From contig NZ_JAPMIU010000002.1 of assembly GCF_026410505.1 (NCBI RefSeq), positions 248,001 to 312,000 on the forward strand: a stretch of 64,000 nt of DNA. Direction: 5' to 3'. Each line of letters opens with the position of its first letter. The stretch's first letter is position 1. Below, in pieces: positions 1 through 8,331 of the stretch. The notes below the pieces were generated by a model. The model did not search any database. It was not told the origin of the DNA and saw only the letters and a list, made by a program, of their open reading frames with translations. Source of the DNA: Frateuria hangzhouensis. Lineage in GTDB: Bacteria; Pseudomonadota; Gammaproteobacteria; Xanthomonadales; Rhodanobacteraceae. The translations under genes were made by a program, and so were the position numbers.

Positions 1-67
1 CGAAGCGGGGAACATGGTGAAGGGGGAGGACGCGAAACGCCAGATTGTAGCGGCCGGAGGTGCCGCC

Positions 68-691
68 TCAATCGTCCTTGCGCTCGTGCGCGCAGCGTCG
101 GTGGCGCCACCACAACACCAGCGCCACCAGCGCGGCAAGCCCGGCGAGCAGCCAGATGCCGTTCTGTCCGCGGCCGATCCACATCGCCAGCCACTCGCGG
201 TTGTTGGCGCCGAAGTAGCCCAGGTACACCCACACCGGCACGCTGATCAGCGCGGCGAGCCCGTCCAGCAGGAAAAAGCGCAGGAACGACACGCGGTGGG
301 TCGCGCCTGCGGTGACGTAGACCGCCGTACGCATGCCCGGCAGAAACCGCGCCAGGAACAGCAGACGGTTGCCGTAGCGGGCGAACTTCTCCTGCACCCG
401 GGCATAGCGCGCCGGGGTGAGCAGCCGCGCCACCAGCGGCCAGCGCATGATGCGCGCGCCATGGCGGTGGCCGAGCAGGAACATCGCCGCGTCGCCAACC
501 AGTACGCCGACCAGCGCGACCGCCGCCATCGCGTGCACGTTGGCAAAGCCCAGTCCGGCGATTACCCCGCCGGCGACCAGTGTGATGTCCTCCGGCAACG
601 GCGCGCCGGCGCCGCACAGCAGCAGCGCGGCGAACACCGCCAGGTAGCCGCTCTCGGCAAACAGCAGGATCAGCCGTTCAAGCAGCGCCAT
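68..691 (-). CDS. DedA family inner-membrane protein
   Basis: A 207-residue polytopic membrane protein of the DedA/SNARE-associated (VTT) family, whose members act in envelope homeostasis and have been linked to undecaprenyl-phosphate or phospholipid flipping. The family pattern is visible: an N-terminal hydrophobic segment with the G-A-P-L-P-E-D motif (about residues 28-35), a central LARFLPGMR motif (about 108-116) in a re-entrant region, then hydrophobic segments and a basic tail (WWRHRRCAHERKDD). Length is normal for DedA. It lies 67 bp downstream of dnaG on the same strand and may be the last gene of the rpsU-yqeY-dnaG transcript. The family is clear; the substrate is not determined by sequence. 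Confidence 0.9.
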   Translation of the reverse strand: MALLERLILLFAESGYLAVFAALLLCGAGAPLPEDITLVAGGVIAGLGFANVHAMAAVALVGVLVGDAAMFLLGHRHGARIMRWPLVARLLTPARYARVQEKFARYGNRLLFLARFLPGMRTAVYVTAGATHRVSFLRFFLLDGLAALISVPVWVYLGYFGANNREWLAMWIGRGQNGIWLLAGLAALVALVLWWRHRRCAHERKDD

Positions 692-758
692 CGGGGTTCC
701 AGGCTGGCGCGCGCGCCGATCGGTAAGGGCGCAGGCGCCCGGAAGCAGGAGCCATCGA

Positions 759-2543
759 TCAACCCTGCGCGGCGGAAGGACGGCGAGCCGCCAGCAGTTC
801 GCGCAGCTCGGCCTTTTCGGCCTGGCTCAAGCTGCCGTCGCGGTGCTTGGCGGTCAGCGCCTCGCGACGCAACGCGACGGCCTGGTCCTCCATCCGCGCC
901 AGCGCGTCGAGGAATTCCATGCGCTGGATCTCCGGTTCGCCCACCACCATCGCCGCCATCAGCTTCTGCAGCGCGGGGTATTCCGCACGCTCGGCGAAAT
1001 GTTCGACCAGCATCGCCGGGTTGATCCCCGGTCGCGCGCGGCACAGGTCCACCAGCTCGGCCAGCAGCCCCACGCCCGGTTTGTCCAGGCGCAGGAAGCG
1101 GTAGGGCGGCTCGACCTGGTCAGCCAGCCCGGGCTGGGCCAGCAGCAGCGCGATGGCGCTGCGCACCAGCGAACGCTGCACCGCCACCGGCCGCTGCACG
1201 GCGCGGCGCGCGGCCGGCTCGGCCGGCACGTTGGCGCTCGCGCCGGTGCGTTTTTCCAGTTCCTGCGCCATCAGGTCGCGGAAGGCGCCGTCGGGGAGCC
1301 GGGCGATCAGCGGCCGCGCGCGCTCGGCCAGCCGTGCACGGCCGCCCAGGTTCGCGGTGTCGACATCGTGCGCCAGCTCGCCGAAGAAATAATCCGACAG
1401 CGGCGTGGCTTCCTTCATACGTTGCTCGAAACCCTCCTTGCCCTCCTTGCGCACCAGCGTGTCCGGATCCTCGCCCTCGGGCAGGAACAGGAAATACGCC
1501 TGGCGGCCGTCGCGCAGCCGTGGCAGCGCCGCCTCCAGCGCCTTCCAGGCGGCGGCGCGGCCGGCGCGGTCGCCGTCGAAACAGAACACCACGTCCGGGG
1601 CGGCCCGGAACAGCACTTCGGTGTGCTCGGGGGTGGTCGCCGTGCCCAGCGTCGCCACCGCAATCGGCAGGCCCGCCTGGTGCAGCGCGATCACATCCAT
1701 GTAGCCCTCGACCACCACGATGCGCGCGAGCTGGCTGTTGGCCTGCTTGACCTGCCACAGCGCGAACAGCTCGCGGCCCTTGTGGAACAGCGGGGTTTCG
1801 GGGGAGTTGAGGTATTTGGGGCCATCGCCCTTGCGCGCATCCTGGGCGCGGGAATCGGCCGTCGCGGATCCATCGCCGGCCTTTGCGAGCACCCGCCCGC
1901 CGAACGCGATCACGCGCCCGCGGCGGTCCAGGATCGGAAACATCAGGCGTTCGCGAAAGCGGTCGTAGCGGTGCCCGCGTTCGCCGGTGGCGACCATGCC
2001 GGCCTCGGTCAACAGCTGCATGCGCCTGTCGTTGCCTCCCAGCGCCTTGATCAGTCCGTCATAACCGGCGGGCGCCCAGCCCAGGCGGAACCGCGCGATG
2101 GTGTCGGCATCGAGCCCGCGCCTTTCGCAATAGGCCCGCGCCTCGGCGCTGCCGGGCAACGCGTTTTCGTACCAGCGTGCGGCGCCGTCGAGCAGCGCGT
2201 AGAGGTCGCTCTTGTCCTCGCGCGGCGCCGCCTCGCGGCCGCCCTCGCGCGGCACGGTCAGGCCGACCGATTGGGCCAGTTCCTCCACCGCGTCGGGGAA
2301 TTCCAGCCGCTCGTAGTCCATCAGGAACTTCACTGCGCTGCCGTGCGCGCCACAGCCGAAACAGTGGAAGAACTGCTTGGCCGGACTGACGTAGAACGAG
2401 GGCGTACGCTCGTTGTGGAACGGACAGCAGGCCGTCCATTCGCGCCCGGCCTTCTTCAACGGCACGCGCCGCTCGATCACGTCGACGATGTCGACGCGGG
2501 CAAGCAATTCGTCAATGAAGCTGTCGGGGATACGGCCGCGCAT
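759..2543 (-). CDS. dnaG: DNA primase
   Basis: Primase makes the RNA primers for leading- and lagging-strand replication and acts with the DnaB helicase. The 594-residue product has the expected order: an N-terminal zinc-binding domain (CCPFHNERTPSF about 39-50, then FHCFGCGAHG about 59-68), a TOPRIM core (VVVEGYMDV about 275-283; CFDGDRAGRAA about 322-332) and a C-terminal helicase-binding region. The ATG start gives the canonical N-terminus MRGRIPDSFIDELLARVDIV. Length agrees with proteobacterial DnaG. It lies in the conserved rpsU-dnaG neighbourhood on the same strand, but rpoD, often the next gene, is replaced here by dedA. Identification is secure. Confidence 0.97.
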   Translation of the reverse strand: MRGRIPDSFIDELLARVDIVDVIERRVPLKKAGREWTACCPFHNERTPSFYVSPAKQFFHCFGCGAHGSAVKFLMDYERLEFPDAVEELAQSVGLTVPREGGREAAPREDKSDLYALLDGAARWYENALPGSAEARAYCERRGLDADTIARFRLGWAPAGYDGLIKALGGNDRRMQLLTEAGMVATGERGHRYDRFRERLMFPILDRRGRVIAFGGRVLAKAGDGSATADSRAQDARKGDGPKYLNSPETPLFHKGRELFALWQVKQANSQLARIVVVEGYMDVIALHQAGLPIAVATLGTATTPEHTEVLFRAAPDVVFCFDGDRAGRAAAWKALEAALPRLRDGRQAYFLFLPEGEDPDTLVRKEGKEGFEQRMKEATPLSDYFFGELAHDVDTANLGGRARLAERARPLIARLPDGAFRDLMAQELEKRTGASANVPAEPAARRAVQRPVAVQRSLVRSAIALLLAQPGLADQVEPPYRFLRLDKPGVGLLAELVDLCRARPGINPAMLVEHFAERAEYPALQKLMAAMVVGEPEIQRMEFLDALARMEDQAVALRREALTAKHRDGSLSQAEKAELRELLAARRPSAAQG

Positions 2544-2610
2544 AGGCGGCTAGTCTAGGGCTTGTGCCTGCGCTGCGGTGCGCCTGCGACCTCGCGTAAC
2601 GCAAGCGCGG

Positions 2611-2628
2611 GGTGGGTTTCAGCCCACC
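2611..2628. repeat. Degenerate copy of the GGGTGGGCTTCAGCCCACC palindrome
   Basis: GGTGGGTTTCAGCCCACC, between dnaG and the DUF1328 gene, differs by one base from the core of the repeat seen intact at 13853, 32738 and 44184. A partial second arm (CTGAAAGCCGCCC) follows about 30 bp later, so this is probably a decayed two-arm copy. Confidence 0.6.
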
Positions 2629-2680
2629 CTCCAGCGTGCGGCGAGGATGCAGTGGACTGAAAGCCGCCCTGCGCGGAGGC

Positions 2681-2851
2681 CTACAGAATGTGGAATACCC
2701 CGATCACCGCCAGCAGGGCGATGATGAACAGGATGATGAAGATCACGAACAGCACCTTGGCGATCGTGCCGGTGATGCCCGAGATGCCACCGAAACCGAG
2801 CCAGCCGGTGACCAGCGAGATGATGGCGAAAATGATGGCCCACTTGAGCAT
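2681..2851 (-). CDS. DUF1328 (YtjA-type) small membrane protein
   Basis: A 56-residue protein, shorter than a usual ORF cut-off, read from ATG at 2851 to TAG at 2681. It begins [20 protein letters not shown] and consists of two hydrophobic segments joined by a [12 protein letters not shown] linker, which is the hallmark of DUF1328 (E. coli YtjA). Family members are predicted inner-membrane proteins of unknown function, often seen with stress-induced genes. It lies between yqeY and dnaG on the same strand. Identification as a real gene is strong because the whole product follows the family pattern; function is unknown. Confidence 0.88.
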   Translation of the reverse strand: MLKWAIIFAIISLVTGWLGFGGISGITGTIAKVLFVIFIILFIIALLAVIGVFHIL

Positions 2852-3086
2852 GCGGCTTCTCCCTGTGTCGCGCGGCCGGGGGCGGATGCTTCCCGATCAG
2901 GCGACGCCGGGCCGTTGTAGGCGATCCGGCGTGAAGGGTGCGCATCAGCTCGCTGTGCGGAACGTGAGGGCTTTAGGGCGCCGTCTACCGCCGCGGCGGG
3001 GGCGGCGGGAAGGCACTCTCGCCATGGCATGCCGCCCCCTTCGCGCCCCCTTCGCCTACTTCGATGCTTCGGGAGGACGAGCGGGC

Positions 3087-3533
3087 TCAGCCGCCCAGGC
3101 GCGCCTTGATCCGGGCCGACACCTGCGCCATGTCGGCGCGACCGGCGGCCTGTTGCTTCACAGCGCCGACCACTTTGCCCATGTCGCGCGGTGAACTGGC
3201 GCCGGTCTGCGTGATGGCGTCGTCGATCAGCGCGTCGACCTCGGCCTCGGAAAGCTTGGCCGGCAGATAGGTGTCGATCACCACCATCTCGGCGCGTTCG
3301 ATGTCCGCCAGGTCGACCCGGCCGGCGGCGTCGAACTGCACGATGGAGTCGCGCCGCTGCTTGAGCATCTTTTCCAGCACGGCAAGCGTTTGCGCTTCGT
3401 CCAGTTCGATGCGCTCGTCCACCTCGCGCTGCTTGATCGCGGCCAGGATCAGCCGGATAACCGCCAGGCGCTCCTTCTCGCCGCCGCGCATGGCGGCCTT
3501 CATGTCGTCGCTGATGCGCTGCTTGAGGCTCAT
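3087..3533 (-). CDS. GatB/YqeY domain-containing protein
   Basis: A 148-residue YqeY-family protein, homologous to the tRNA-binding tail domain of the GatB amidotransferase subunit. Stand-alone YqeY proteins are thought to bind tRNA or translation components, but no reaction is established. I chose the ATG at 3533 (MSLKQRISDDMKAAMRGGEK) because this is the usual family N-terminus; the upstream in-frame start at 3584 would add 17 unconserved residues lying inside the rpsU-yqeY hairpin. The gene follows rpsU on the minus strand, the conserved arrangement in gammaproteobacteria. Confidence 0.93.
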   Translation of the reverse strand: MSLKQRISDDMKAAMRGGEKERLAVIRLILAAIKQREVDERIELDEAQTLAVLEKMLKQRRDSIVQFDAAGRVDLADIERAEMVVIDTYLPAKLSEAEVDALIDDAITQTGASSPRDMGKVVGAVKQQAAGRADMAQVSARIKARLGG

Positions 3534-3556
3534 GGTCTGGACTCCGGAAATGCGAA

Positions 3557-3590
3557 AGGCCGGCGTTGCCTTGGATGGCAACACCGGCCT
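3557..3590 (-). terminator. Strong hairpin between rpsU and yqeY (attenuator-like)
   Basis: On the minus strand the RNA would fold AGGCCGGTGTTGCC - six-base loop - GGCAACGCCGGCCT, a 14-bp stem containing one G-U pair, followed by TTTCGCATTTCC. The plus-strand version has a C-A mismatch at the G-U position, so the structure favours minus-strand transcription. The U tract is broken, so partial termination or attenuation between rpsU and the downstream yqeY-dnaG genes is more likely than a full stop. Confidence 0.55.
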
Positions 3591-3638
3591 CGAGGATGTG
3601 TAACCACCGTGCCGCGCGCTACGCAGCGGCAGCGGGAA

Positions 3639-3854
3639 TCAATACATCCGGGTCTTGCGCGAAACGTCGCGCGAGAGGCGACGCAGGTGGCGCTTCACCG
3701 CGGCGGCACGCTTGCGCTTGCGCTCCTGGGTCGGCTTCTCGTAGAACTCCCGCTTGCGGGTCTCGGCGAGGACGCCGGCCTTTTCGCAGGTACGCTTGAA
3801 ACGGCGCAGGGCAAGCTCGAACGGCTCGTTCTCGCGAACTTTTACGCTGGGCAT
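3639..3854 (-). CDS. rpsU: 30S ribosomal protein S21
   Basis: A 71-residue, strongly basic small-subunit protein located near the anti-Shine-Dalgarno region of 16S rRNA and needed for efficient initiation. The sequence starts [20 protein letters not shown] and ends in a long Arg/Lys-rich tail ([18 protein letters not shown]), exactly the S21 pattern and length. The ATG at 3854 is the family start; longer in-frame upstream reading has no homologous character. It is the first gene of the minus-strand rpsU-yqeY-dnaG run and is preceded by a recognisable sigma-70 promoter. Confidence 0.97.
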   Translation of the reverse strand: MPSVKVRENEPFELALRRFKRTCEKAGVLAETRKREFYEKPTQERKRKRAAAVKRHLRRLSRDVSRKTRMY

Positions 3855-3919
3855 GAAAACTCCGGGTGGTAAACTGGCCCGCCAACCTGGCGCGCCTTGA
3901 GAAATAGGGCGAGCCGCGA

Positions 3920-3949
3920 AGTATAGCGTGCATACCAGCGAACTTTCAA
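3920..3949 (-). promoter_or_regulatory. Sigma-70 promoter of rpsU
   Basis: Read on the minus strand, TTGAAA (3949-3944) is separated by 18 bp from TATACT (3925-3920), about 65 bp before the rpsU ATG. Both hexamers are close to consensus. The -35 lies within 3 bp of the tsaD ATG at 3952, so the divergent pair share a very compact control region, and the GTG at 3928 sits inside this promoter. Confidence 0.7.
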
Positions 3950-3951
3950 AC

Positions 3952-5007
3952 ATGTCCAGCAAGCCCGTCCTGGGCCGCCCCGTGCTCGGCGTGGAGACCT
4001 CCTGCGACGAGACCGGCGTGGCGGTGCTGCGCTGGGAGCCCGGGGCGCCCGGTCGCGGCCTGCTGGCGCACACCCTGTACAGCCAGATCAAGCTGCATGC
4101 CGAGTACGGCGGCGTGGTGCCGGAACTGGCCAGCCGCGACCACGTGCGCAAGCTGATGCCGCTGGTGCGCGAAGTGCTGGCGCAGGCGGGCATGACGCCC
4201 GCCGACCTCGGCGGCGTGGCCTATACCGCCGGGCCCGGCCTGGTCGGCGCGCTGCTGGTGGGCGCGGCCGCGGCGCGGGCGATGGCCTGGGCGCTGGACG
4301 TGCCGGCGATCGGCGTACACCACATGGAGGGCCATCTGCTGGCGCCGCTGCTGGAGGCCGATCCGCCGGAGCCGCCGTTCGTGGCGCTGCTGGTATCCGG
4401 CGGGCATTCGATGCTGGTCGAGGTCAGGGCGATCGGCCAGTACCACCTGCTTGGCGACACCCTGGACGACGCCGCCGGCGAGGCCTTCGACAAGACCGCC
4501 AAGCTGATGGGCCTGCCGTACCCAGGCGGGCCGGCGCTGGCGAAGCTGGCCGAACAGGGCCGGCCGGGTGCGTTCCGTTTTTCCCGTCCGATGACCGACC
4601 GGCCGGGGCTGGATTTCAGCTTTTCGGGCCTGAAAACCCAGGTGCTGCTGGCCTGGCAGAAATCGGACCAGGCCGAACAGACCCGCGCCGACGTCGCCCG
4701 CGGCTTCGAGGAGGCCATCGTCGACACGCTGGTGATCAAGTGTCGCCGGGCGCTGGAAGCCACCGGCACGCAGCGGTTGGTGATCGCCGGCGGCGTCGGC
4801 GCCAACAAGCGGCTGCGCGAGACGCTCGCGGCGGCCGGCGAAAAGGACGGTTTCCGCACCTACTTCCCGCGCTTGCAGTTCTGCACCGACAACGGCGCGA
4901 TGATCGCGCTGGCCGGCGCGATCCGGCTGGCCGCGGGGCAGGGCCAGGACGAGGCGGTGCGCGTGTCGCCGCGGTGGGACCTCGAAAGCCTGCAGCCGGT
5001 CGTGTAG
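3952..5007 (+). CDS. tsaD: tRNA N6-adenosine threonylcarbamoyltransferase TsaD
   Basis: TsaD (formerly Gcp) transfers the threonylcarbamoyl group to A37 of ANN-decoding tRNAs, working with TsaB, TsaE and TsaC. The 351-residue product shows the ASKHA-fold start [16 protein letters not shown], the metal-ligand motif [11 protein letters not shown], the substrate region [11 protein letters not shown] and the C-terminal TDNGAMIA motif. A GTG at 3928 would lengthen it by 8 residues but lies within the divergent rpsU promoter, so ATG 3952 is preferred; no good ribosome site is visible for either. The stop codon lies inside a mini-palindrome (5003-5017). folB follows after 36 bp. Confidence 0.95.
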   Translation: MSSKPVLGRPVLGVETSCDETGVAVLRWEPGAPGRGLLAHTLYSQIKLHAEYGGVVPELASRDHVRKLMPLVREVLAQAGMTPADLGGVAYTAGPGLVGALLVGAAAARAMAWALDVPAIGVHHMEGHLLAPLLEADPPEPPFVALLVSGGHSMLVEVRAIGQYHLLGDTLDDAAGEAFDKTAKLMGLPYPGGPALAKLAEQGRPGAFRFSRPMTDRPGLDFSFSGLKTQVLLAWQKSDQAEQTRADVARGFEEAIVDTLVIKCRRALEATGTQRLVIAGGVGANKRLRETLAAAGEKDGFRTYFPRLQFCTDNGAMIALAGAIRLAAGQGQDEAVRVSPRWDLESLQPVV

Positions 5008-5017
5008 GGCTCCTACA
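5003..5017. repeat. Mini-palindrome TGTAGG-GCT-CCTACA overlapping the tsaD stop
   Basis: The 15-bp palindrome carries the terminal bases of the GTAGGAGCCCAC repeat family on both sides of a three-base centre, so it may be a collapsed copy of that repeat. The tsaD stop TAG is positions 5005-5007 within it. It is short enough that independent origin cannot be excluded. Confidence 0.45.
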
Positions 5018-5043
5018 AAAGGCGAATGGCCTAGACTGGTGCG

Positions 5044-5403
5044 ATGGATATCGTTTTCATCGAAGACCTGCGCATCGACGCGGTGATCGGCATCTACGAC
5101 TGGGAGCGGCGCGTGCGCCAGACGCTCGCGTTCGACATCGAAATGGCGTTCGACAACACCGTGCCGGCCGCCAGCGACGACATCGCGCACACGCTCAACT
5201 ACAAGGACGTGTCCAAGCGGCTGATCGAGTACGTCGGCAGTTCCAGCTTCGGCCTGGTCGAGACACTGGCCGAGCGCTGCGCGACGATCATCCGCGAGGA
5301 GTTCGGCGTGGCCTGGGTGCGGTTGAAGCTGTCCAAGCCCGGCGCCGTGCGCGGCGCGCGCTCGGTGGGCGTGCGCATCGAGCGCGGCGTCCGGCCGCAA
5401 TAA
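5044..5403 (+). CDS. folB: Dihydroneopterin aldolase
   Basis: FolB cleaves 7,8-dihydroneopterin to 6-hydroxymethyl-7,8-dihydropterin and glycolaldehyde in folate synthesis. The 119-residue protein has the family landmarks: IEDLRIDAVIGIYDWER at the N-terminus (pterin-binding Glu region), LNYKDV (catalytic Tyr, about residue 54) and KLSKPGAVRGA near the C-terminus (catalytic Lys). Length is typical. The next enzyme of the pathway, folK, lies one gene downstream, and a pteridine reductase lies within 4 kb. Confidence 0.95.
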   Translation: MDIVFIEDLRIDAVIGIYDWERRVRQTLAFDIEMAFDNTVPAASDDIAHTLNYKDVSKRLIEYVGSSSFGLVETLAERCATIIREEFGVAWVRLKLSKPGAVRGARSVGVRIERGVRPQ

Positions 5404-5491
5404 CCATTCGCTGGCGCCAGCGGCGCCACCCGCGGCCCGAGGCCGCCCGGACGCGCCCGCGCGCGCCGAGCCGAAGAGGAAACCGACGCCC

Positions 5492-6748
5492 ATGTCCGAA
5501 TTGATCGACCATCCCTGGATGCGCACGCTGCTGGGTGTGCTGGCGCTGTTGCTGCTGGCCTGGCTGGCCGGCGAGCTGTGCCGTCGCCTGCTGCTGCGGC
5601 TGGTGCGCGGCCTGGCCCGGCGCACCGCGTGGCACTGGGACGACGCGCTGTTGCAACGCGGCGCCTTCCGCTGGCTGGCGCGGCTGGTGCCGCCGTTGGC
5701 GGTGCAATACGGCCTCGCGCTGGTGCCGGGCGTGCCGGAAACGGCCGAGGCGGTGGTGGGCAAGGCGATGCTGGCGCTGGTAGTGCTATGCGTGGTGATG
5801 GCGCTCGATGCCGCGCTGTCGGCGGCGGAGGACGTCTACCGGCAGACGCCGGCCGGCCAGCAGCGCTCGATCAAGGGGGTGTTGCAGCTGATCAAGCTGG
5901 GCCTGTTCCTGGTCGGCGCGCTGGTGGTGATCGCGGCGGTGACCGGAAAGCAGGTGGGCCTGTTGCTGTCCGGACTGGGCGCGATGTCGGCGGTCCTGAT
6001 GCTGATCTTCAAGGACACCATCCTGGGCTTCGTCGCCGGCGTGCAGCTGTCGTCCAACGACATGCTGCGCGTGGGCGACTGGATCGAGATGCCGCAGCTC
6101 AACGCCGATGGCGACGTGATCGACATCGCCCTGCACACGGTCAAGGTGCGCAACTGGGACAAGACCGTCACCAGCATCCCGAGCTGGCGGCTGATCTCGG
6201 ACTCCTACAAGAACTGGCGCGGCATGCAGGAGACCGGCGGGCGGCGGATCAAGCGCGCGCTGGCCATCGACGCGGCCAGCGTGCAGTTCCTGGACGACGC
6301 ACAGATCGCGCGGCTGTCCAGCCTGCGCCTGCTGGCCGACTACCTGCCGCCGAAGACCCGCGACGTGGCGCAGTGGAACCAGGCGCTGGGCGAAGCCGGC
6401 ACGGTGCCGGCCAACCGTCGTCGACTGACCAACCTGGGCACCTTCCGCGCCTACGTGCAGGCCTATCTGGACGGACATCCACGCATCCACCACGGCCTGT
6501 TCTGCCTGGTGCGCCAGCTGGCCAGCGGGCCTCAAGGGATCCCGCTGGAGCTCTACTGCTTCACCAATACGGTGGCCTGGGCCGAGTACGAGGGCATCCA
6601 GGCGGACATCTTCGACCACCTGTTCGCGCTGCTGCCGGAGTTCGGACTGGCGCTGTACCAGCAGCCCTCGGGGCAGGACGTGCGCACGGGGCTCATCGCG
6701 GCGGGGCCGGCGCGCGCACCTGCCGCCGCGGCGCTTGCCGGAGCCTGA
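5492..6748 (+). CDS. Mechanosensitive channel, MscS family (YbdG-like)
   Basis: A 418-residue MscS-family protein close in length and pattern to E. coli YbdG, a small-conductance osmotic-shock channel. It has several N-terminal hydrophobic segments, a pore-lining helix region (LLLSGLGAMSAVLMLIFKD, about 167-185), then the cytoplasmic beta domain with VGDWIEMP and the family signature DGDVIDIALHTVKVRNWDKT. The insertion after the beta domain, GRRIKRALAIDAASVQFL, is also YbdG-like. It sits between folB (88 bp gap) and folK (3 bp gap), and is probably cotranscribed with folK. Confidence 0.9.
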   Translation: MSELIDHPWMRTLLGVLALLLLAWLAGELCRRLLLRLVRGLARRTAWHWDDALLQRGAFRWLARLVPPLAVQYGLALVPGVPETAEAVVGKAMLALVVLCVVMALDAALSAAEDVYRQTPAGQQRSIKGVLQLIKLGLFLVGALVVIAAVTGKQVGLLLSGLGAMSAVLMLIFKDTILGFVAGVQLSSNDMLRVGDWIEMPQLNADGDVIDIALHTVKVRNWDKTVTSIPSWRLISDSYKNWRGMQETGGRRIKRALAIDAASVQFLDDAQIARLSSLRLLADYLPPKTRDVAQWNQALGEAGTVPANRRRLTNLGTFRAYVQAYLDGHPRIHHGLFCLVRQLASGPQGIPLELYCFTNTVAWAEYEGIQADIFDHLFALLPEFGLALYQQPSGQDVRTGLIAAGPARAPAAAALAGA

Positions 6749-6751
6749 GCG

Positions 6752-7234
6752 ATGGCGCGCGCCTATCTCAGCCTGGGCTCCAACCTCGAGCCGCAGCGCC
6801 ACCTGCGCGCGGCGCTGGACGAACTGCGCGCACGCTTCGGCGAGATCACGGTGTCGGCAGCCTACCGCAGTCGTGCGGTGGGCTTCGATGGCGCTGATTT
6901 CGTCAACCTGGCGGTGGCACTCGATACCGCACTGGAGCCCGAGGCGCTGAACGACTGGCTGCACGCGCTGGAGGATCGCCACGGCCGTCGCCGCGACGTG
7001 CCGCGCTACTCCGATCGCACGCTGGACGTGGACATCGTGCTGTATGACCGGCGCGTGGTGGACGGGCCTGGCCACCTGCAGATTCCTCGCAGGGAACTGC
7101 GCCATGCCTTCGTGCTGCGGCCGCTGGCGGACATTGCGCCGGATCTGCGCCATCCGCTCGATGGGCGCAGCATGGGCGAGCTGTGGGCGGCGTTTCCGCA
7201 TGACAGCGAGCCGCTCGAGCCCGTGCCCTTGTAG
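6752..7234 (+). CDS. folK: 2-amino-4-hydroxy-6-hydroxymethyldihydropteridine diphosphokinase
   Basis: FolK transfers pyrophosphate from ATP to 6-hydroxymethyl-7,8-dihydropterin, the step after FolB. The 160-residue protein shows the N-terminal AYLSLGSNLEPQRHLRAAL motif and the signature PRYSDRTLDVDIVLYD with the magnesium-binding D-x-D, followed by the PRRELRHAFVLRPLADIAP segment. Length is normal. The start is 3 bp after the channel gene. Its TAG stop (7232-7234) is provided by the first bases of a palindromic repeat, so the last codons abut the repeat boundary. Confidence 0.95.
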   Translation: MARAYLSLGSNLEPQRHLRAALDELRARFGEITVSAAYRSRAVGFDGADFVNLAVALDTALEPEALNDWLHALEDRHGRRRDVPRYSDRTLDVDIVLYDRRVVDGPGHLQIPRRELRHAFVLRPLADIAPDLRHPLDGRSMGELWAAFPHDSEPLEPVPL

Positions 7235-7305
7235 GAGCCCACTGGTGGGCGACGCTTTTGGTGGGCATCAAGGCAAGAGCATCGCCCATCAGTGGGCCCC
7301 TGCAG
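7231..7305. repeat. Family A palindromic repeat (GTAGGAGCCCAC type)
   Basis: Two arms, GTAGGAGCCCACTGGTGGGC and a divergent inverted partner ending AGTGGGCCCCTGC, flank a short centre containing GCATCGCCC. The element would form a long hairpin on either strand. Its first bases contain the folK stop codon. Confidence 0.85.
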
Positions 7306-7373
7306 GATCTGGCTGGCGGGCCCGGCCGGTGCTAGAAAGGCAGCGGGTATTCACGGAGCGAAGGGGGAAACCG

Positions 7374-8231
7374 ATGGCTGGCAAGTTTGCGCGTAGTTGG
7401 GCCCTGATGAAGGCGAGCGCCGCGGTGTTGCGGTCGGACAAGGCGCTGCTGGCCTTTCCGCTGCTGTCGGGGCTGTGTTCGCTGGTGGTGGCGGCGAGCT
7501 TCATGATCCCGGTGGCGGTCGTGGCGGTCGCCAGCGACGGCGCCGCGATCGACCACGACCGCTGGTCGCCGGCCACCTGGCTGGTGATGTTCGCCTTCTA
7601 CCTGGTGCAGTACTTCGTCATCGTGTTCTTCAACACGGCGCTGGCCGGTTGCGCGTTGCGCCACCTGCGCGGTGAACCCACCAGCCTGTCCGATGGGCTG
7701 GCCCTGGCGCGCTCGCGCTGGGCCGCCATCCTGGGCTATGCGCTGATCGCCGCCACGGTAGGCCTGCTGCTGCGCGCCCTGCAGGAACGGCTGGGCCTGA
7801 TCGGGCGGTTGATGGTCGGCCTGCTCGGCCTGGCCTGGACCGTGGCGACGTTCCTGGTGGTGCCGGTGCTGGCCAGCCAGTCGGTCGGGCCGGTCGATGC
7901 GGTCAAGCGCAGCGTGGACCTGCTCAAGCGCACCTGGGGTGAGAACCTGATCGGCAACGTGGGCCTGGGCGCGGTGTTTACCCTGGTCACCTTCGTCGCC
8001 CTGCTGCTGGGCGCGGCGCTGGTCGGCGGTGCGTTCGCGCTGCATTCGATGCCGGCGGTGCTGGTCGCGGTGATCGTGGCGGTGCTCGGCCTGATGCTGC
8101 TCAGCCTGGTACAGGCCTCGCTGCAAGGTATCTATGCCGCGGCGCTGTACCGCTACGCCGAGGACGGCGTGGTCGGTGCCGGCTTCGACCCGGCGCTGCT
8201 GGAAGGCGCCTTCCGCCAGAAGAAGAAATAA
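7374..8231 (+). CDS. DUF6159 family polytopic membrane protein
   Basis: A 285-residue integral membrane protein of unknown function matching the DUF6159 pattern: a short cytoplasmic N-terminus (MAGKFARSWALMKASAAVL), about six hydrophobic segments, a conserved loop around FFNTALAGCALRHLRGE, a central DAVKRSVDLLKRTWGENL segment and a C-terminal YAAALYRYAEDG motif before a basic tail. The ATG at 7374 is preceded by AAGGGGGAAA, a workable ribosome site; in-frame upstream ATGs would run back through the repeat and folK. It stands alone between two copies of the same palindromic repeat. Confidence 0.85.
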   Translation: MAGKFARSWALMKASAAVLRSDKALLAFPLLSGLCSLVVAASFMIPVAVVAVASDGAAIDHDRWSPATWLVMFAFYLVQYFVIVFFNTALAGCALRHLRGEPTSLSDGLALARSRWAAILGYALIAATVGLLLRALQERLGLIGRLMVGLLGLAWTVATFLVVPVLASQSVGPVDAVKRSVDLLKRTWGENLIGNVGLGAVFTLVTFVALLLGAALVGGAFALHSMPAVLVAVIVAVLGLMLLSLVQASLQGIYAAALYRYAEDGVVGAGFDPALLEGAFRQKKK

Positions 8232-8242
8232 GCCTCGACCTT

Positions 8243-8319
8243 GCAGGGGCCCACTGGTGGGCGATGCCCTGGCTCTGAGGTCACGTCACAGAGCATCGCC
8301 CACAAGTGGGCCGCTACAG
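8243..8319. repeat. Family A palindromic repeat
   Basis: GCAGGGGCCCACTGGTGGGC at the left pairs with GCCCACAAGTGGGCCGCTAC at the right; inner arms GCGATGCCCT and AGAGCATCGCC also pair. It lies between the convergent DUF6159 and pteridine reductase genes, where a long hairpin could help terminate both transcripts. Confidence 0.85.
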
Positions 8320-8331
8320 ACGCAGGGCTGG

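Noticed and set aside
3928-3951. GTG at 3928 as the tsaD start.
   Set aside because: It falls inside the rpsU promoter on the other strand and adds eight unconserved residues; the ATG at 3952 is nearer the family start.
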